Below, one piece after another: positions 26,920 to 36,807 of a stretch of DNA of 64,000 nt. The number at the start of each line of letters is the position of its first letter. Position 1 is the first letter of the stretch. The position numbers were made by a program, and so were the translations under genes. The DNA is from Paenibacillus sp. NEAU-GSW1 (GTDB lineage: Bacteria; Bacillota; Bacilli; Paenibacillales; Paenibacillaceae), in assembly GCF_009737085.1 (NCBI RefSeq), contig NZ_WOVL01000008.1, positions 1 to 64,000 on the forward strand, written 5' to 3'. The notes below the pieces were generated by a model. It did not search any database and was not told the origin of the DNA. It saw nothing but the letters and a program-made list of their open reading frames with translations.

Positions 26920-28682
26920 TGTCTTCCTCCCTCCTTGTCCCGGGAAGGCGACAGCCGAATATGAAATGTACGCTCATACGGTGTAAGGACATTTACGACC
27001 AGTGTCTGGCAGTCTGCCGGGAAGGCAGCTCCGCGGATCGATTTCATCCTGTGCTCGAATGCTCCGCCGTCCAGTTCAATCCAGTCATCACCGGCTGTGA
27101 AAGTCACTGCTCCATCCTTCCACAATTGAGTCCCCGTCTCGCCAGGCGCTCTTTCCCCGCCGCTAAATTCCCCATCCTTGCCGAATATGAAGGAAATTTG
27201 GGTCATCAATACATCCGGCTTGTCGCAGCAGACTCGAAGCTTCCAGCCGTCAACCGTTTCCGTCAACTCCGCTTGCACCTGATGCTGCTGCACATGAGTC
27301 GGCTGGCGCAGCTGATGCGGAAGCAAATACCACGGACTGACCTGTCCTTTCGAAGTTTCAGGCAGACTGTCTGAAGCAATCGGTCCGTAATAGCATTTCG
27401 ATTCCGTTCCGGACAGCAAATAGCCGTTTTCCAGCTGTTCCATTTCGTTCATCTTTATAAAGCCCGGTTCAAATGTGCTGCTTACCTGTATGCCAAGCAG
27501 TCCGGCCTTCCCGTGCCGCAGCGCAAAGAAGGAATTGGTTTCCGTCATGACCGTCACGCTTGTTTGTCCTGTGTGCTGCCTGGCAACAGGCGCGCCAAAC
27601 TCAGGGTGCAGCCTGCTGTGGAAAATCCGGCCGCCATGTCCTGCAGACGCCATCTGACTTAAATAATGCTTTCTCTCAAAATTTCCGTTAATCACTACTT
27701 TGTAGCGATCAGGCAGGCTGCAAGGCTCAACTGCGCAATTGCGCAGCTCCGGATGAAGCAAGAACCCGAGCAAGGCGTTGTTCGATATAGCGCCTGGATG
27801 GTATTGCGCTTCCGCTCCCAGTTTGGCAAGCGCCGCGAACAGCGGATCCTGATCCAGCTCGCTCATCAGACTGGACACTTGCAAATAGCCGGACATATCG
27901 TGCCGGTGGCCAAAATCCTGTCTTCCCGAATAATCCGTTACGACCTCGCCGTCCGGATAAATCAAATAGGCCATCATGCGAAGATTGCGCCGGACCGGCT
28001 CCAGCAGCTCGGGACGGCCAAGCAGCTCAGCGGTATGATACAGCATAACGTCGCTGACGCCGTTATATATGCCGTTGCTGCGCTCGGTCCATTCCCCGTC
28101 CTCCGTGCAATCGATCCCTTCCGCCAGCCATGCGTCTGCGCGGTCAAGCAATTCCTTATTGCCAGTCCATTTATACAGGAAGCCAAGCGCCGCCGTCAGC
28201 ACCCAGCGATGATTAGGCGTATGGCAGCCGCCGGTCAGCAGCGCCGGTGCCGACCGCTCGAGAAACAAGCGGATATTCGAGCGAACGGACGCAAGCGCCG
28301 CCCATTCGTGCTTCTCCAGCAGCTCATAAAGCTGAGCCAGCCCTGCCACAGCAAAGGCGGTATCCGGCGGCGAATGCATATTTGTCCAGCCTGGCGAAAT
28401 AGTGCCGTCAGTATGCTGGACACGGACGATAAAGGCGGCCGCCAGCTCGAGACGGCCCAGCAGCTGCTCGTCATGATAATAACGGGAATCTGCATTGACA
28501 ACCGCGCAGCCCCAAATAGCCATAACCGCTAGCGTGCCCGTATGCGTCGGCCAAGCGATCCCGCTGTCACGATCCGCGACGCCGCCATAGAAGCGGCTTT
28601 GACTGTCCATGATTTGATTGTCAGCCTCTTTGTTTACCCAATCGTCGTTAACGGCTACCAGCTTTTCATACATAACGATCAT
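26916..28682 (-). CDS. Large unrecognised protein, probable alpha/alpha-toroid carbohydrate enzyme
   Basis: 588 residues, no signal peptide. The first 300 residues are helix-rich with repeated aromatic motifs typical of (alpha/alpha) toroids (GGCHTPNHRWVLTAALGFLYKWTG, NGIYNGVSDVMLYHTAELL, VVTDYSGRQDFGHRHDMSGYL). The last 270 residues are beta-rich, ending in a sandwich-like stretch. This toroid plus beta-sandwich plan is shared by heparinase-type lyases and some glucuronidases, but I cannot assign a CAZy family. It overlaps its neighbours by four bases on each side (ATGA), so it is made with the GH105 enzyme and probably works on the same glycan. Confidence 0.65.
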   Translation of the reverse strand: MIVMYEKLVAVNDDWVNKEADNQIMDSQSRFYGGVADRDSGIAWPTHTGTLAVMAIWGCAVVNADSRYYHDEQLLGRLELAAAFIVRVQHTDGTISPGWTNMHSPPDTAFAVAGLAQLYELLEKHEWAALASVRSNIRLFLERSAPALLTGGCHTPNHRWVLTAALGFLYKWTGNKELLDRADAWLAEGIDCTEDGEWTERSNGIYNGVSDVMLYHTAELLGRPELLEPVRRNLRMMAYLIYPDGEVVTDYSGRQDFGHRHDMSGYLQVSSLMSELDQDPLFAALAKLGAEAQYHPGAISNNALLGFLLHPELRNCAVEPCSLPDRYKVVINGNFERKHYLSQMASAGHGGRIFHSRLHPEFGAPVARQHTGQTSVTVMTETNSFFALRHGKAGLLGIQVSSTFEPGFIKMNEMEQLENGYLLSGTESKCYYGPIASDSLPETSKGQVSPWYLLPHQLRQPTHVQQHQVQAELTETVDGWKLRVCCDKPDVLMTQISFIFGKDGEFSGGERAPGETGTQLWKDGAVTFTAGDDWIELDGGAFEHRMKSIRGAAFPADCQTLVVNVLTPYERTFHIRLSPSRDKEGGRQ

Positions 28683-29359
28683 CCTTCCAAGGTTCCTTCC
28701 TTTATGTCATGCCTGATCTTCGCCAGTTCCGCTTCGATCCGAGCCGGTATTTCTTCGTACAGCGCTGCCCAAGGAACAAGCAATTGCTCCGCGAGCTCAT
28801 ATGGAATGAATTCAAAAGATGGCGTAAACCGATGATATTTTTGCTGATAGGCTCGTACAAGCGCATTCGTCTCGTCATCGTAACGATCCCGTGCTTTATA
28901 CCAGTCCGGCAATGTCAGCCCGTCCATTCCCGCCCCTTGATCCGTCGCCGTCCGTACATCAGGCAGCCGTTCAAACAGCTGGGGCAGCGGCGAGAACGCA
29001 TGCTTTCCCGGCTGTGAATAAAGGCTTACCGTCCGGCCTGCCAGATTCGAGCGGTCAGGCAGCAGCGCCTTCAAATACTTGCCGTGGAAGCTTGCCTCCG
29101 CATCAGCAACGGCACCGCTGGCATCGATAAACACCCAGACATGCTCCAGCTCATACAAATGCTGAATGTCATAGTCCCAATAGATCGCAAATTCGATTAC
29201 ATAATCGATTCCAGCCGCTAAACGATCGAACTTCCGGCGAAAGGAAGGAGACTGCTCCCCCTCGCGCAGAATAGACACTCCTGCCCGAACCGGATAAAAC
29301 GGCTCGTTCTTATCGAAATAAAGCTTCGGGGCAAACGCTGCCAAGTGATCCATATCCAT
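28679..29359 (-). CDS. Unrecognised protein of the GH105 locus
   Basis: 226 residues, soluble. It includes FAIYWDYDIQHLYELEHVWVFID and then DAEASFHGKYLKAL, a pattern of aromatic and acidic residues with a His, and an N-terminal FAPKLYFDKNEPFYPVRAG. These stretches vaguely recall Vps62/DUF946-like beta proteins, but the likeness is weak. The ATGA overlap with the toroid gene and the 5-base gap to the TIM-barrel gene show it belongs to the glycan operon. No function is proposed. Confidence 0.6.
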   Translation of the reverse strand: MDMDHLAAFAPKLYFDKNEPFYPVRAGVSILREGEQSPSFRRKFDRLAAGIDYVIEFAIYWDYDIQHLYELEHVWVFIDASGAVADAEASFHGKYLKALLPDRSNLAGRTVSLYSQPGKHAFSPLPQLFERLPDVRTATDQGAGMDGLTLPDWYKARDRYDDETNALVRAYQQKYHRFTPSFEFIPYELAEQLLVPWAALYEEIPARIEAELAKIRHDIKEGTLEG

Positions 29360-29364
29360 ACGCG

Positions 29365-30315
29365 CTAGCCTCCAAGCGCTGCAAGCTTGCCGAGCAGCCG
29401 CTCATGGCTAAGCTCGATTTCCTCAGGCGTACATGCCGCCTTCAGCTCATACACCTTCACTGGAGCAGCCTCGATAATCGGGAGAAAACGGTCAAAATAG
29501 TGCATATCGCCGCTGTGCACATATGGGCACCAGTGGTCCGACAGGCCGACGGTTTCATGAATATGAATACCGACGACGTCGTCCTTGATCGCTTCCATAT
29601 CCCGCGCATTATCATACAAGCCCATTCGTTCCATCATCATGCCATGGCCAAAATCGTACCATAGCCCGACCTTCGCGCCCTGCAGCCGATCGAAGACCGT
29701 CTTCGCTTCCCGCAATGTCGGCATTTGATAGCAGCGCGACCGTGTTTCAATTCCGATCGATACGTCCCAGCCCTTCGCTTCAATCCGGTCGCACACTTCC
29801 TCCAGACTGTCTCCGATCCGGTTCAAGTAATGACCGGCCGCTGATTCCCTGCGCTCGATCATCTCGCTCCAAAGCTTAATGTAAGCCGCCGATTCAGAGC
29901 CCTGCTCGTTATAAATCTTCTTGAGCTCCTGATCAATGTTATAGTCGAACGGCACCTCGCCCGGATGGACGACAACCGCCTTCGCTCCGTACCGGTTCGC
30001 ATATTCGGCAGAACGGAGGAGCAGCTCGATCGACCGCTTGCGCTTTACTTCGTCGTCAAATCCCAGCAAGACGGAATCGGTCCCGTAATCAGAATCTGCG
30101 ACATGCGGGAACGTATTATGGACGCTCGATACCCCGATTTCTCCCCGTTCAATCATCGGCTCAATCGTCGACAGCAGCTCGCTTGTCACATTGTAATTCA
30201 ACTCGACGAAACGGAAGCCCAGCTCGCGGATTTCGTCGATCATGGCGCTGCCGGTTTGATGCCGCTTTATATTCCAGCAGGTTGAAAACGAATATTGTCC
30301 TTTATCCTTCCCCAT
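29365..30315 (-). CDS. Sugar phosphate isomerase/epimerase-like TIM barrel
   Basis: 316 residues of the AP-endonuclease-2 (xylose isomerase-like) family. Likely metal ligands lie in KAVVVHPGEVPFD, SIGIETRSRCYQMPT, GLWYDFGHGMM and GIHIHETVGLSDHWCPYVHSGDMHYFDRFLPII. The His-Glu-Asp-His spread fits an isomerase or epimerase on a free or phosphorylated sugar. It lies between the importer genes and the hydrolases, which suggests processing of the imported sugar. Exact substrate unknown. Confidence 0.85.
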   Translation of the reverse strand: MGKDKGQYSFSTCWNIKRHQTGSAMIDEIRELGFRFVELNYNVTSELLSTIEPMIERGEIGVSSVHNTFPHVADSDYGTDSVLLGFDDEVKRKRSIELLLRSAEYANRYGAKAVVVHPGEVPFDYNIDQELKKIYNEQGSESAAYIKLWSEMIERRESAAGHYLNRIGDSLEEVCDRIEAKGWDVSIGIETRSRCYQMPTLREAKTVFDRLQGAKVGLWYDFGHGMMMERMGLYDNARDMEAIKDDVVGIHIHETVGLSDHWCPYVHSGDMHYFDRFLPIIEAAPVKVYELKAACTPEEIELSHERLLGKLAALGG

Positions 30316-30366
30316 AGCTCAAACCCTCCGTATGATGAGCGGCTTAGTGAACAGCCGCGGCTTTGT

Positions 30367-31242
30367 TTAACCTTTTACCGCTCCAAGCATAACGCCGTTG
30401 ACGAAATACCGCTGAAGCCACGGATAAACAATCAGAATCGGCACAGTTGCGAAAATAACGCTTGCAGCTTTTAAGCTTTCCGGCTGCAGCAGCTGCTGTC
30501 CGCTTGCTCCTTCCGCTTGCATAAGCTCGCTGACCATATTGTTTTGAACGAGCTGATAAAGCTTTAACTGGAGCGGATACATATCCGGGCTCGTAATGTA
30601 CATCAGCGTGTCGGTAAAGCCGTTCCATCTTCCTACCGCATAGAACAGGCTCAGCGTGGCGATTACCGGCATCGACAGCGGTACGATAATGCTCAGAAGC
30701 GTACGGAAATAAGAGCTGCCGTCGATCTCGGCCGACTCCTCCAGCGAGTCGGGAATATTTTGAAAGAACGTAATCAAGATAATGAGGTAGAATGGACTGA
30801 CAAGTCCGGGCAGCACAAGCGCCCAAATCGAATCCAGCAGGTTCAGGTTGCGCACCAGCATATATTCCGGAATAATGCCGCCGCTAAAAAACATCGTAAT
30901 GACAATGATAAACATGACGATCTTGCGGCCTTTTAATTTTGACTTGGCAAGCGGATACGCTGCCGCAATAGACATCAGCATGCAAAATACAGTGAACAGA
31001 ACCGTTAACATAACGGTGAAGCCGAGCGAACGGATCATCGCCATATCGGAGAAAACCTGCTTATACGCGCCCCAATTGATTTCTACCGGCAAAATGCTGA
31101 CTTCGCCCGACATAATCGCCCGCGCCGAGCTTAAAGAAATCGCAATGATATGAATAAACGGAGCCAGACAAATCATTACAAATACAACAATCGCGAGCGT
31201 GTTAATCACATCAAATGTCCGGCTGGCGTTTCGATCTCTCAT
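30367..31242 (-). CDS. Carbohydrate ABC permease (LplC/YtcP-like)
   Basis: 291 residues with six membrane segments and the EAA-loop LEESAEIDGSSYFRTLLSIIVPLSMPVIATL that docks the ATPase. The C-terminal PWLQRYFVNGVMLGAVKG is the classic end of LplC-type permeases. It is the second permease of the importer, 37 bases after LplB. No ATPase gene lies in the operon, so a shared MsmX-type ATPase elsewhere is expected. Confidence 0.93.
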   Translation of the reverse strand: MRDRNASRTFDVINTLAIVVFVMICLAPFIHIIAISLSSARAIMSGEVSILPVEINWGAYKQVFSDMAMIRSLGFTVMLTVLFTVFCMLMSIAAAYPLAKSKLKGRKIVMFIIVITMFFSGGIIPEYMLVRNLNLLDSIWALVLPGLVSPFYLIILITFFQNIPDSLEESAEIDGSSYFRTLLSIIVPLSMPVIATLSLFYAVGRWNGFTDTLMYITSPDMYPLQLKLYQLVQNNMVSELMQAEGASGQQLLQPESLKAASVIFATVPILIVYPWLQRYFVNGVMLGAVKG

Positions 31243-31279
31243 GTCTTATCGCTCCTTTCTCCTTTTCATTCGCATCGTT

Positions 31280-32188
31280 CTAAAGAATACTTTGGTCGGC
31301 TAGTTTCTTAGAGGTATAGTTCGCGCCGAGCACGAAGAACAGTCCGACAACCGCCTGGAATAAACCGACTACGGTAGCTATCGTATATTGTCCGGATTCG
31401 ATGCCGATCCGGTAGACGAAGGTGCTGAGCACATCCGAATATTCCCGAACGGCGGTGTTGCCGATAATGTAAGGCCTTTCAAATCCGATCGCAATCATGT
31501 GGCCCAGATTAATAATGAGCAGCGTGACGATCGTTGGCTTCAGCGAAGGCAGCGTAATGCTCCAAATTTTTCTTAACCGGCCTGCGCCATCCACGTCTGC
31601 TGCTTCAAACAATTCTCTGTTGATGCCTGTAAGCGCCGCCAAATAAATGATCGTTCCCCATCCGGCGCTTTGCCAGACACCGACAGCCAAATAGGTAATG
31701 AGCCAGTCTTTCTTATCCGTCAGAAACGGAACGGCATCAAAGCCAAACGATGTAATGACGCTATTGATCATGCCGGACTGCGTGCCGAATACTTGATAGA
31801 CAATCCCGCCGATAATGACCCAGGAAATAAAATGCGGAATGTACAAAATCGTTTGCGAAAGCTTCTTAAACCAAACTATTTTCAGCTCATAGAGCATAAT
31901 GGCCAGAAACAGAGGAGCCGGAAACGAAACAACCAGATCCAGAAAATTAAGCATCAGCGTATTGCGAAGAGTCTTATAAAAGTCAGGCATGGCGAACACT
32001 TCTCTGAATCCGTCGAATCCGATCCATTCGCTGCCGTTAATGCCCTGAAAGAAGTTAAAATCTTTAAATGCAATCAGAATGCCGTACATCGGACCGTATT
32101 TGAAAATAATAAAGTAGCTGACCGGCAGCACCAGCAGTGCATACAATTGCCAATATCTGCGTAAATACGCGGTTCCTTTCAATGCCAT
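31280..32188 (-). CDS. Carbohydrate ABC permease (LplB-like)
   Basis: 302 residues, six membrane segments. FKYGPMYGILIAFKDFNFFQGINGSEWIGFDGF near the start and the EAA-loop FEAADVDGAGRLRKIWSITLPSLKPTIVTLLI are diagnostic of LplB/YtdP-cluster permeases found in many copies in Paenibacillus. It pairs with the following LplC-like protein and the preceding binding protein. The sugar is unknown, but the downstream GH105 enzyme points to uronic-acid-containing oligosaccharides. Confidence 0.93.
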   Translation of the reverse strand: MALKGTAYLRRYWQLYALLVLPVSYFIIFKYGPMYGILIAFKDFNFFQGINGSEWIGFDGFREVFAMPDFYKTLRNTLMLNFLDLVVSFPAPLFLAIMLYELKIVWFKKLSQTILYIPHFISWVIIGGIVYQVFGTQSGMINSVITSFGFDAVPFLTDKKDWLITYLAVGVWQSAGWGTIIYLAALTGINRELFEAADVDGAGRLRKIWSITLPSLKPTIVTLLIINLGHMIAIGFERPYIIGNTAVREYSDVLSTFVYRIGIESGQYTIATVVGLFQAVVGLFFVLGANYTSKKLADQSIL

Positions 32189-32275
32189 CCACCCCTGTCC
32201 GCTTGCGGTTATGCCCGGAGACGAGAACAGGCGCGCCGTTCATCGTCTCCAAGCCGTTTTTGTTTGGATCTGTCT

Positions 32276-33889
32276 TTATTTCATTTCTGCGTAAGCCTTC
32301 GTGCGTTCATCCAAGATCGCCTGACCGCCGTTAGCCATGAAATCCTTCATGACCGATTCATAGACGCTGTCGAATTGGTCCGGTTTCGCCATTACCGTCT
32401 TAACGACGATTTCTTCAAACTTGTCGAGAAGAGCAGTGCCGTATTTCGCTTCCGCTTCAATCGGACGATCGAACAAGACCGGCTTCACCGTATCGGATCT
32501 GGAAATCGACAGCGCTTTGCGCGTTTCTTCCTGGAATGCCTCAGGCATGCCGACGACATAAGCTTCAACGTTTTTCTCTGCATCGCCAAGCTGCTTGCCG
32601 TTCGAAATAATGGCCATATCGCCATAGTTGTAAATACGGTTTTTCACTTCATCGGAAGCGTCTGTTTTCACAAAAGGAACGCCGTCCTGAAGCGTATAGT
32701 TCTCGCCCTCTACCCCGTTTTGCATATCAAACAGGTTGTTGTTCGAAGCCATCCAATCCAAATATTTGATCGCTTCCACAGCATGCTGACTGCTCTTCGG
32801 AATCATCAGAAACATCCCGATCGGGGCATATTCCGGCTTCGGATGCTTGCCTTCCGAGTCGGTATAGACATCAACCGAAGAGAGCTTCGCATCCGGAATA
32901 TTTTTCTGCAGCGTAGCGTACAGGCCGTCCGGATAGAACGGGTTCATATCGTCTTCGCTGAAAAATCCGACAAGGCCGTTAGCAGCGTCTTCACCCAGCT
33001 TCTTTTTGTCCTTGTCGAGACTGAAATCGGTGCTCATCAGCCCTTCGTTGTACAGCTTGTTCATAAATTGCAGCGCATTCTTGAAGCCTGGCAGCAGAAT
33101 CGGATAATCACGCGAGCCCAGCTTCTGCGTCAGCGTGTAACGCTGCTCTTCCGTTACAGGTTCGATAAAGGACCAGATCAGCGGTTCATATTGCGCCGGT
33201 GCAAGCGTCATGCCAAGCGGAATGACTTTTCCGCCGGTTTGGCCCGGATCATTTTCCTTGAACGCTTTCAGCGTGTTGTACAATTCATCGGTTGTCGCAG
33301 GTACCGGCAGCCCCAGCTTTTCGAGCCAATCCTGACGGATGAAAGACGAATATTTGCCAAGATGCGACCGTTTTGCCGGAAGGGCGAATTGCGTGCCGTC
33401 AAATTGACCGTAAGCGAGCGTCTCTTCGCCAAGGAACTTTTTCAGATTAGGGCCGTATTGGTCAAGCAGCTCTCCGAGATCCGTCAAACCGCCTTGCTGC
33501 GCATAGCGGTAGAAGGTGCCCGAATCGTACGTGAATACGATATCCGGGACGTCGCTGCCGCTTGCCATCAGCACATTCAGCTTTTGAACTTCTTCCGAAC
33601 GCGGAACCGGTACGAATTGCACATTGATGTTGTTCGGAGTGCCGAAATTGTCCTGCACAAATTTAGTTAAGTAATTATTAGTAATAGAAGAACCTGCAGG
33701 AGAATTGCCCCGATCGAACACTTCAACCTTAAGCGTTGCCGGTTTGCCGGAAGCTTCTTTGCCGCCTGTTGATTCATTTGCTTTTTCATTCCCGTTGCCG
33801 CCGCTGCATGCACTAATGAGCATCGTGCCTGCGAGCGCTGCCGTTAATAGAGTGCTGGCTGTCTTTCTTCCTGTTTTGCTTTGTTTCAT
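32276..33889 (-). CDS. Extracellular solute-binding lipoprotein (LplA-like)
   Basis: 537 residues. The signal peptide ends at the lipobox ISAC (MLISACSGGNG), so the protein is lipid-anchored outside the membrane. The rest is a large sugar-binding fold with features of the LplA group (NINVQFVPVPRSEEVQKLNVLMASGSDVPDIVFTYD and KAFKENDPGQ). It hands oligosaccharides to the LplB/LplC permeases. The long opposite-strand frame over it is a shadow. A candidate cre site lies upstream at 33944-33957. Confidence 0.93.
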   Translation of the reverse strand: MKQSKTGRKTASTLLTAALAGTMLISACSGGNGNEKANESTGGKEASGKPATLKVEVFDRGNSPAGSSITNNYLTKFVQDNFGTPNNINVQFVPVPRSEEVQKLNVLMASGSDVPDIVFTYDSGTFYRYAQQGGLTDLGELLDQYGPNLKKFLGEETLAYGQFDGTQFALPAKRSHLGKYSSFIRQDWLEKLGLPVPATTDELYNTLKAFKENDPGQTGGKVIPLGMTLAPAQYEPLIWSFIEPVTEEQRYTLTQKLGSRDYPILLPGFKNALQFMNKLYNEGLMSTDFSLDKDKKKLGEDAANGLVGFFSEDDMNPFYPDGLYATLQKNIPDAKLSSVDVYTDSEGKHPKPEYAPIGMFLMIPKSSQHAVEAIKYLDWMASNNNLFDMQNGVEGENYTLQDGVPFVKTDASDEVKNRIYNYGDMAIISNGKQLGDAEKNVEAYVVGMPEAFQEETRKALSISRSDTVKPVLFDRPIEAEAKYGTALLDKFEEIVVKTVMAKPDQFDSVYESVMKDFMANGGQAILDERTKAYAEMK

Positions 33890-33943
33890 TCGATCCCAAC
33901 CCCTCTTTCATTCGATTCGATTTGCTTCCTGCACCCGGTTTAA

Positions 33944-33957
33944 TGAACACGCTTACA
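33944..33957. promoter_or_regulatory. Candidate cre (catabolite repression) site before the binding-protein gene
   Basis: On the minus strand TGTAAGCGTGTTCA fits TGWAARCGYTWNCW with one mismatch, 55 bases before the start at 33889. CcpA binding would tie the operon to glucose repression. Bases 33890-34173 otherwise show nothing recognisable. Confidence 0.45.
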
Positions 33958-34173
33958 AGTCTTGCAGTTAACCCGTGTTTGGGAAGTGGCCTCAGTATGA
34001 CACGCTCAAAAGCACGGTGACAATAAACCAGTTTCATCGGCGCAAACCATACCGCCAAACCGTTGCGGCACAAGGCTTTTGCCGCTTAGAATAAATCATT
34101 TTCCACACATAAACCGTACGGGAAAATGGCTGAAATAAAGCGATTTCCTGCGATAAACTATACTTTCCTATAA

Positions 34174-34231
34174 TTAAAAAAAAGACAGCTGCGGTCCGAA
34201 TGAAATTACTTATCCGAACCACCGCTGTCTT
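34174..34231 (-). terminator. Terminator of the YesN-like regulator gene
   Basis: AAGACAGC (34182-34189) and GCTGTCTT (34224-34231) close a longer imperfect stem. An A-run at 34174-34183 gives the T-run on the minus strand. It lies 14 bases after the regulator stop. Confidence 0.75.
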
Positions 34232-34244
34232 CATCAATCCATCC

Positions 34245-36527
34245 TTACTGCAACCCGTCTGTGACGGCTTGATCACGATTGTCCTGCGCGCCAAATGCTA
34301 AAGGTGATGGACGCATTTTCAGCTTGCGAAATTCGCCTGGCGTGACACCGGTCAACCGCTTAAACACCCGCCCGAACGTGATAGAGTTAGCATAGCCAAC
34401 CTGGAGGGCAATATTCTGCACCGTCTCTTCCGTCTCGGCAAGCAGCCGCTCCGCTTGATGCATGCGCAGCTGGACAAGGAAGTCAACAAACTTCATATCG
34501 TACTCCAGCTTGAACAAGTGGCTGGCATATTTGCCGGATATTTCGAAACGGTCGCTCAGATGTTTGAGAGACAAATCCGGATCGGCAAAATTGTCTTGAA
34601 TATAGGCTCTAATCTCCGTAATGAGCGCCTTATAGCTTTTAGCCTCGCTCATCGCGACATACGTTTCATAAATCTGTTCCAAGTAATCCAACAGCTGCTC
34701 TTTCATCTCAGCCAGCATTGATGTTTCCTTCAGTCTCACAAACAATTCCGATACTCTGTCGCCGTCCATACATTCGTTCAACGTACTCGACAGTTCCTTC
34801 AACTCACGGCTAAGCATTTGCAGGAACAGCTGAATGAGCGACAAAATGTCTTCGTCCTTCATCGCTTCCGCCTCAAATTGCAGGAAGATGCGCTCGACGG
34901 TTTCCCGCCAGCTTGCTTTCGTCAGCCGGAATTCCTGTACGCCATTCGTACACTGCTGCATGTAATTAAACATACCTTGCGGCTGCTGCTGCGGGATGTC
35001 CCCGCTGAACGTTATCGCATTCCGGCCAATCGTATACTGGTATTCCATTCCGTTTAATGCATCTTGATAGGACTCGCCGAGTCCATTATAGTCAGCTGCG
35101 ATGGCACCGATCCCGATGGACAGCTTGAAGCGTAAATGCTCCCCGCTCCATTCCTTTGCAACAATCGCCGTCTTTTTAAGCCGTTCCAGCATCGGATTCG
35201 TATCGTCCGCTGACGCGAACACAAACGTAATCCGGTCAGGCGCAGACCATTCTCCCCAGCCTTGCAGCCCTTCATTTTGCGCCAGTTCCTGAATGACATT
35301 GCCAAGTGCGAATTTTAATACATTTTGTTCGTGAAGCGTGTTGTCCGCCTGAAATACTTCATATCGGTTCAGCCTGACAACCAGGACTGCATACTGTCCC
35401 GTTTGCGGGAGCAAATTAAGCCTGCGCAGCGTTTCCATCATTTGATGGCTGCGCTGTCCGCTGATGAGCTCATTGAACAGCTGCCGGCGCTGCAGAATGA
35501 CGCTTTCCCGCTGCTCCTTCTCGTGATCCTTAGATTGCACGATCAGATTCTCGAGCGCGCGGTCAATCATCGTCAGATCATCCATTCTGACAGAGCCGTC
35601 ACTTCCTCGCAGGTGCAGCGCTTGAATCCGGTTCATCATAAGCCGGATCGGCTTATAATTGCGCCGAGTCACCCAGATGATGTACACAATGGCAACTACA
35701 AAAGTCAGAACCGCGATAATGACCCACACATAAGATACGACCGATACCCAGCTGAGCAAGTGGCCAACTTGGAGACCGCTCTCAAATGTCCAGCCCAGCG
35801 GTGCGGATTCGAGCTTCGTCAGCACTTTTCCGTCGTAAACTGTTCCGTCGTCTCCGGGATAGATCTGCTGCAAATTCGTATCTGTAATCCTCATGAACGA
35901 AACTTGCTGATCCGTCATGCTTCTGATCAATTGCTCTACTTTATATAAATTGACGTTAATAACCAGAATGCCGTCTTTGCCGAACGGAAGCGGCGTTTGC
36001 TTGTACATGGATATAACCCGCACCGGCTCCAGCCTGTCAAACTCCCGGAAATCCCGGCTTGCCGACCACCCCTGGAAATTGCGGTTATTATCCGCCTGAC
36101 GGATGAAAGCTCTGTCGCCGAACCCTTCCAGCTCAGTCTGCCCGCTGGAAGACAGCACGGAATCATCAGACTGCTTGTATAAATAGATCGATTCAACCAA
36201 GTCATTATCCTCGATGAGTGCCCGCAGGCTATGAATGACATTGTATTTAATCGTTATCGAATCGGATGAGCCGTCCAAATACGATGCGTAGCTTTTGTTC
36301 GCTTCGGCTTCCTTCAGCACATTAAATTCCACTTCGCGAATCGCCCGCTCCACACTGTTTACGACATAGCCAGTCGTAATTTTGTCCGCTTTCGCCGTTT
36401 CCAACCGGGAAATCTCATTCACCGCAATGAACGACAAAAAAATGATCATGGATACCGTCAAGACCAGTATCGGAAAATAGGAAACGAGCAGCCGTATATA
36501 CCAGTTGTTAAGCCTCAGCATAACCAA
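34245..36527 (-). CDS. Membrane sensor AraC-type regulator (YesN-like)
   Basis: 760 residues. One membrane segment (about 13-35), an extracytoplasmic sensor region of about 230 residues, a second segment near 265-290, then a cytoplasmic part ending in an AraC DNA-binding domain (about 650-745: LKHLSDRFEISGKYASHLFKLEYDMKFVDFLVQLRMHQAERLL, then QNIALQVGYANSITFGRVFKRLTGVTPGEFRKL). This one-protein sensor-regulator type usually sits beside LplA/B/C importers in Paenibacillus and activates them on sensing an extracellular sugar. A perfect cre match lies just upstream. Confidence 0.92.
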   Translation of the reverse strand: MVMLRLNNWYIRLLVSYFPILVLTVSMIIFLSFIAVNEISRLETAKADKITTGYVVNSVERAIREVEFNVLKEAEANKSYASYLDGSSDSITIKYNVIHSLRALIEDNDLVESIYLYKQSDDSVLSSSGQTELEGFGDRAFIRQADNNRNFQGWSASRDFREFDRLEPVRVISMYKQTPLPFGKDGILVINVNLYKVEQLIRSMTDQQVSFMRITDTNLQQIYPGDDGTVYDGKVLTKLESAPLGWTFESGLQVGHLLSWVSVVSYVWVIIAVLTFVVAIVYIIWVTRRNYKPIRLMMNRIQALHLRGSDGSVRMDDLTMIDRALENLIVQSKDHEKEQRESVILQRRQLFNELISGQRSHQMMETLRRLNLLPQTGQYAVLVVRLNRYEVFQADNTLHEQNVLKFALGNVIQELAQNEGLQGWGEWSAPDRITFVFASADDTNPMLERLKKTAIVAKEWSGEHLRFKLSIGIGAIAADYNGLGESYQDALNGMEYQYTIGRNAITFSGDIPQQQPQGMFNYMQQCTNGVQEFRLTKASWRETVERIFLQFEAEAMKDEDILSLIQLFLQMLSRELKELSSTLNECMDGDRVSELFVRLKETSMLAEMKEQLLDYLEQIYETYVAMSEAKSYKALITEIRAYIQDNFADPDLSLKHLSDRFEISGKYASHLFKLEYDMKFVDFLVQLRMHQAERLLAETEETVQNIALQVGYANSITFGRVFKRLTGVTPGEFRKLKMRPSPLAFGAQDNRDQAVTDGLQ

Positions 36528-36552
36528 CCTCCTGCTACGCCCGACTCTCCAT

Positions 36553-36566
36553 TGTAAGCGCTATCA
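36553..36566. promoter_or_regulatory. cre site before the YesN-like regulator gene
   Basis: TGTAAGCGCTATCA fits the cre consensus TGWAARCGYTWNCW at every position and lies 26 bases before the regulator start at 36527. It suggests CcpA-mediated repression of the regulator and thereby of the whole locus. Confidence 0.6.
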
Positions 36567-36807
36567 CAATTACAAGCATGGATGAGTTAAGCGTTTTACT
36601 TGATGCCTTTATTCTAGCATGCCTCTTCCGGTTACGGAACACTTTGTATGTAAAGTTACACCTGATGAACGTATTTCTTTCAGAAATTGTGTTGAATTTA
36701 ACGTTTATGTACAACATCATAAGAACAATCCGCTGCCATTTTGAACATCCGAAATGAAAACAGCATGAAGATTAAATGAAACTTGGTCGATACCGTTGCT
36801 TTCAATC

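Noticed and set aside
27666..28532. 288-codon plus-strand frame opposite the toroid-like protein
   Set aside because: Antisense, without recognisable motifs, and the minus-strand gene has coupled neighbours on both sides.
32264..33670. 468-codon plus-strand frame opposite the sugar-binding lipoprotein
   Set aside because: It lies wholly antisense to a gene with a signal peptide and family motifs, and its composition (Arg/Phe/His-rich) is that of a shadow frame.
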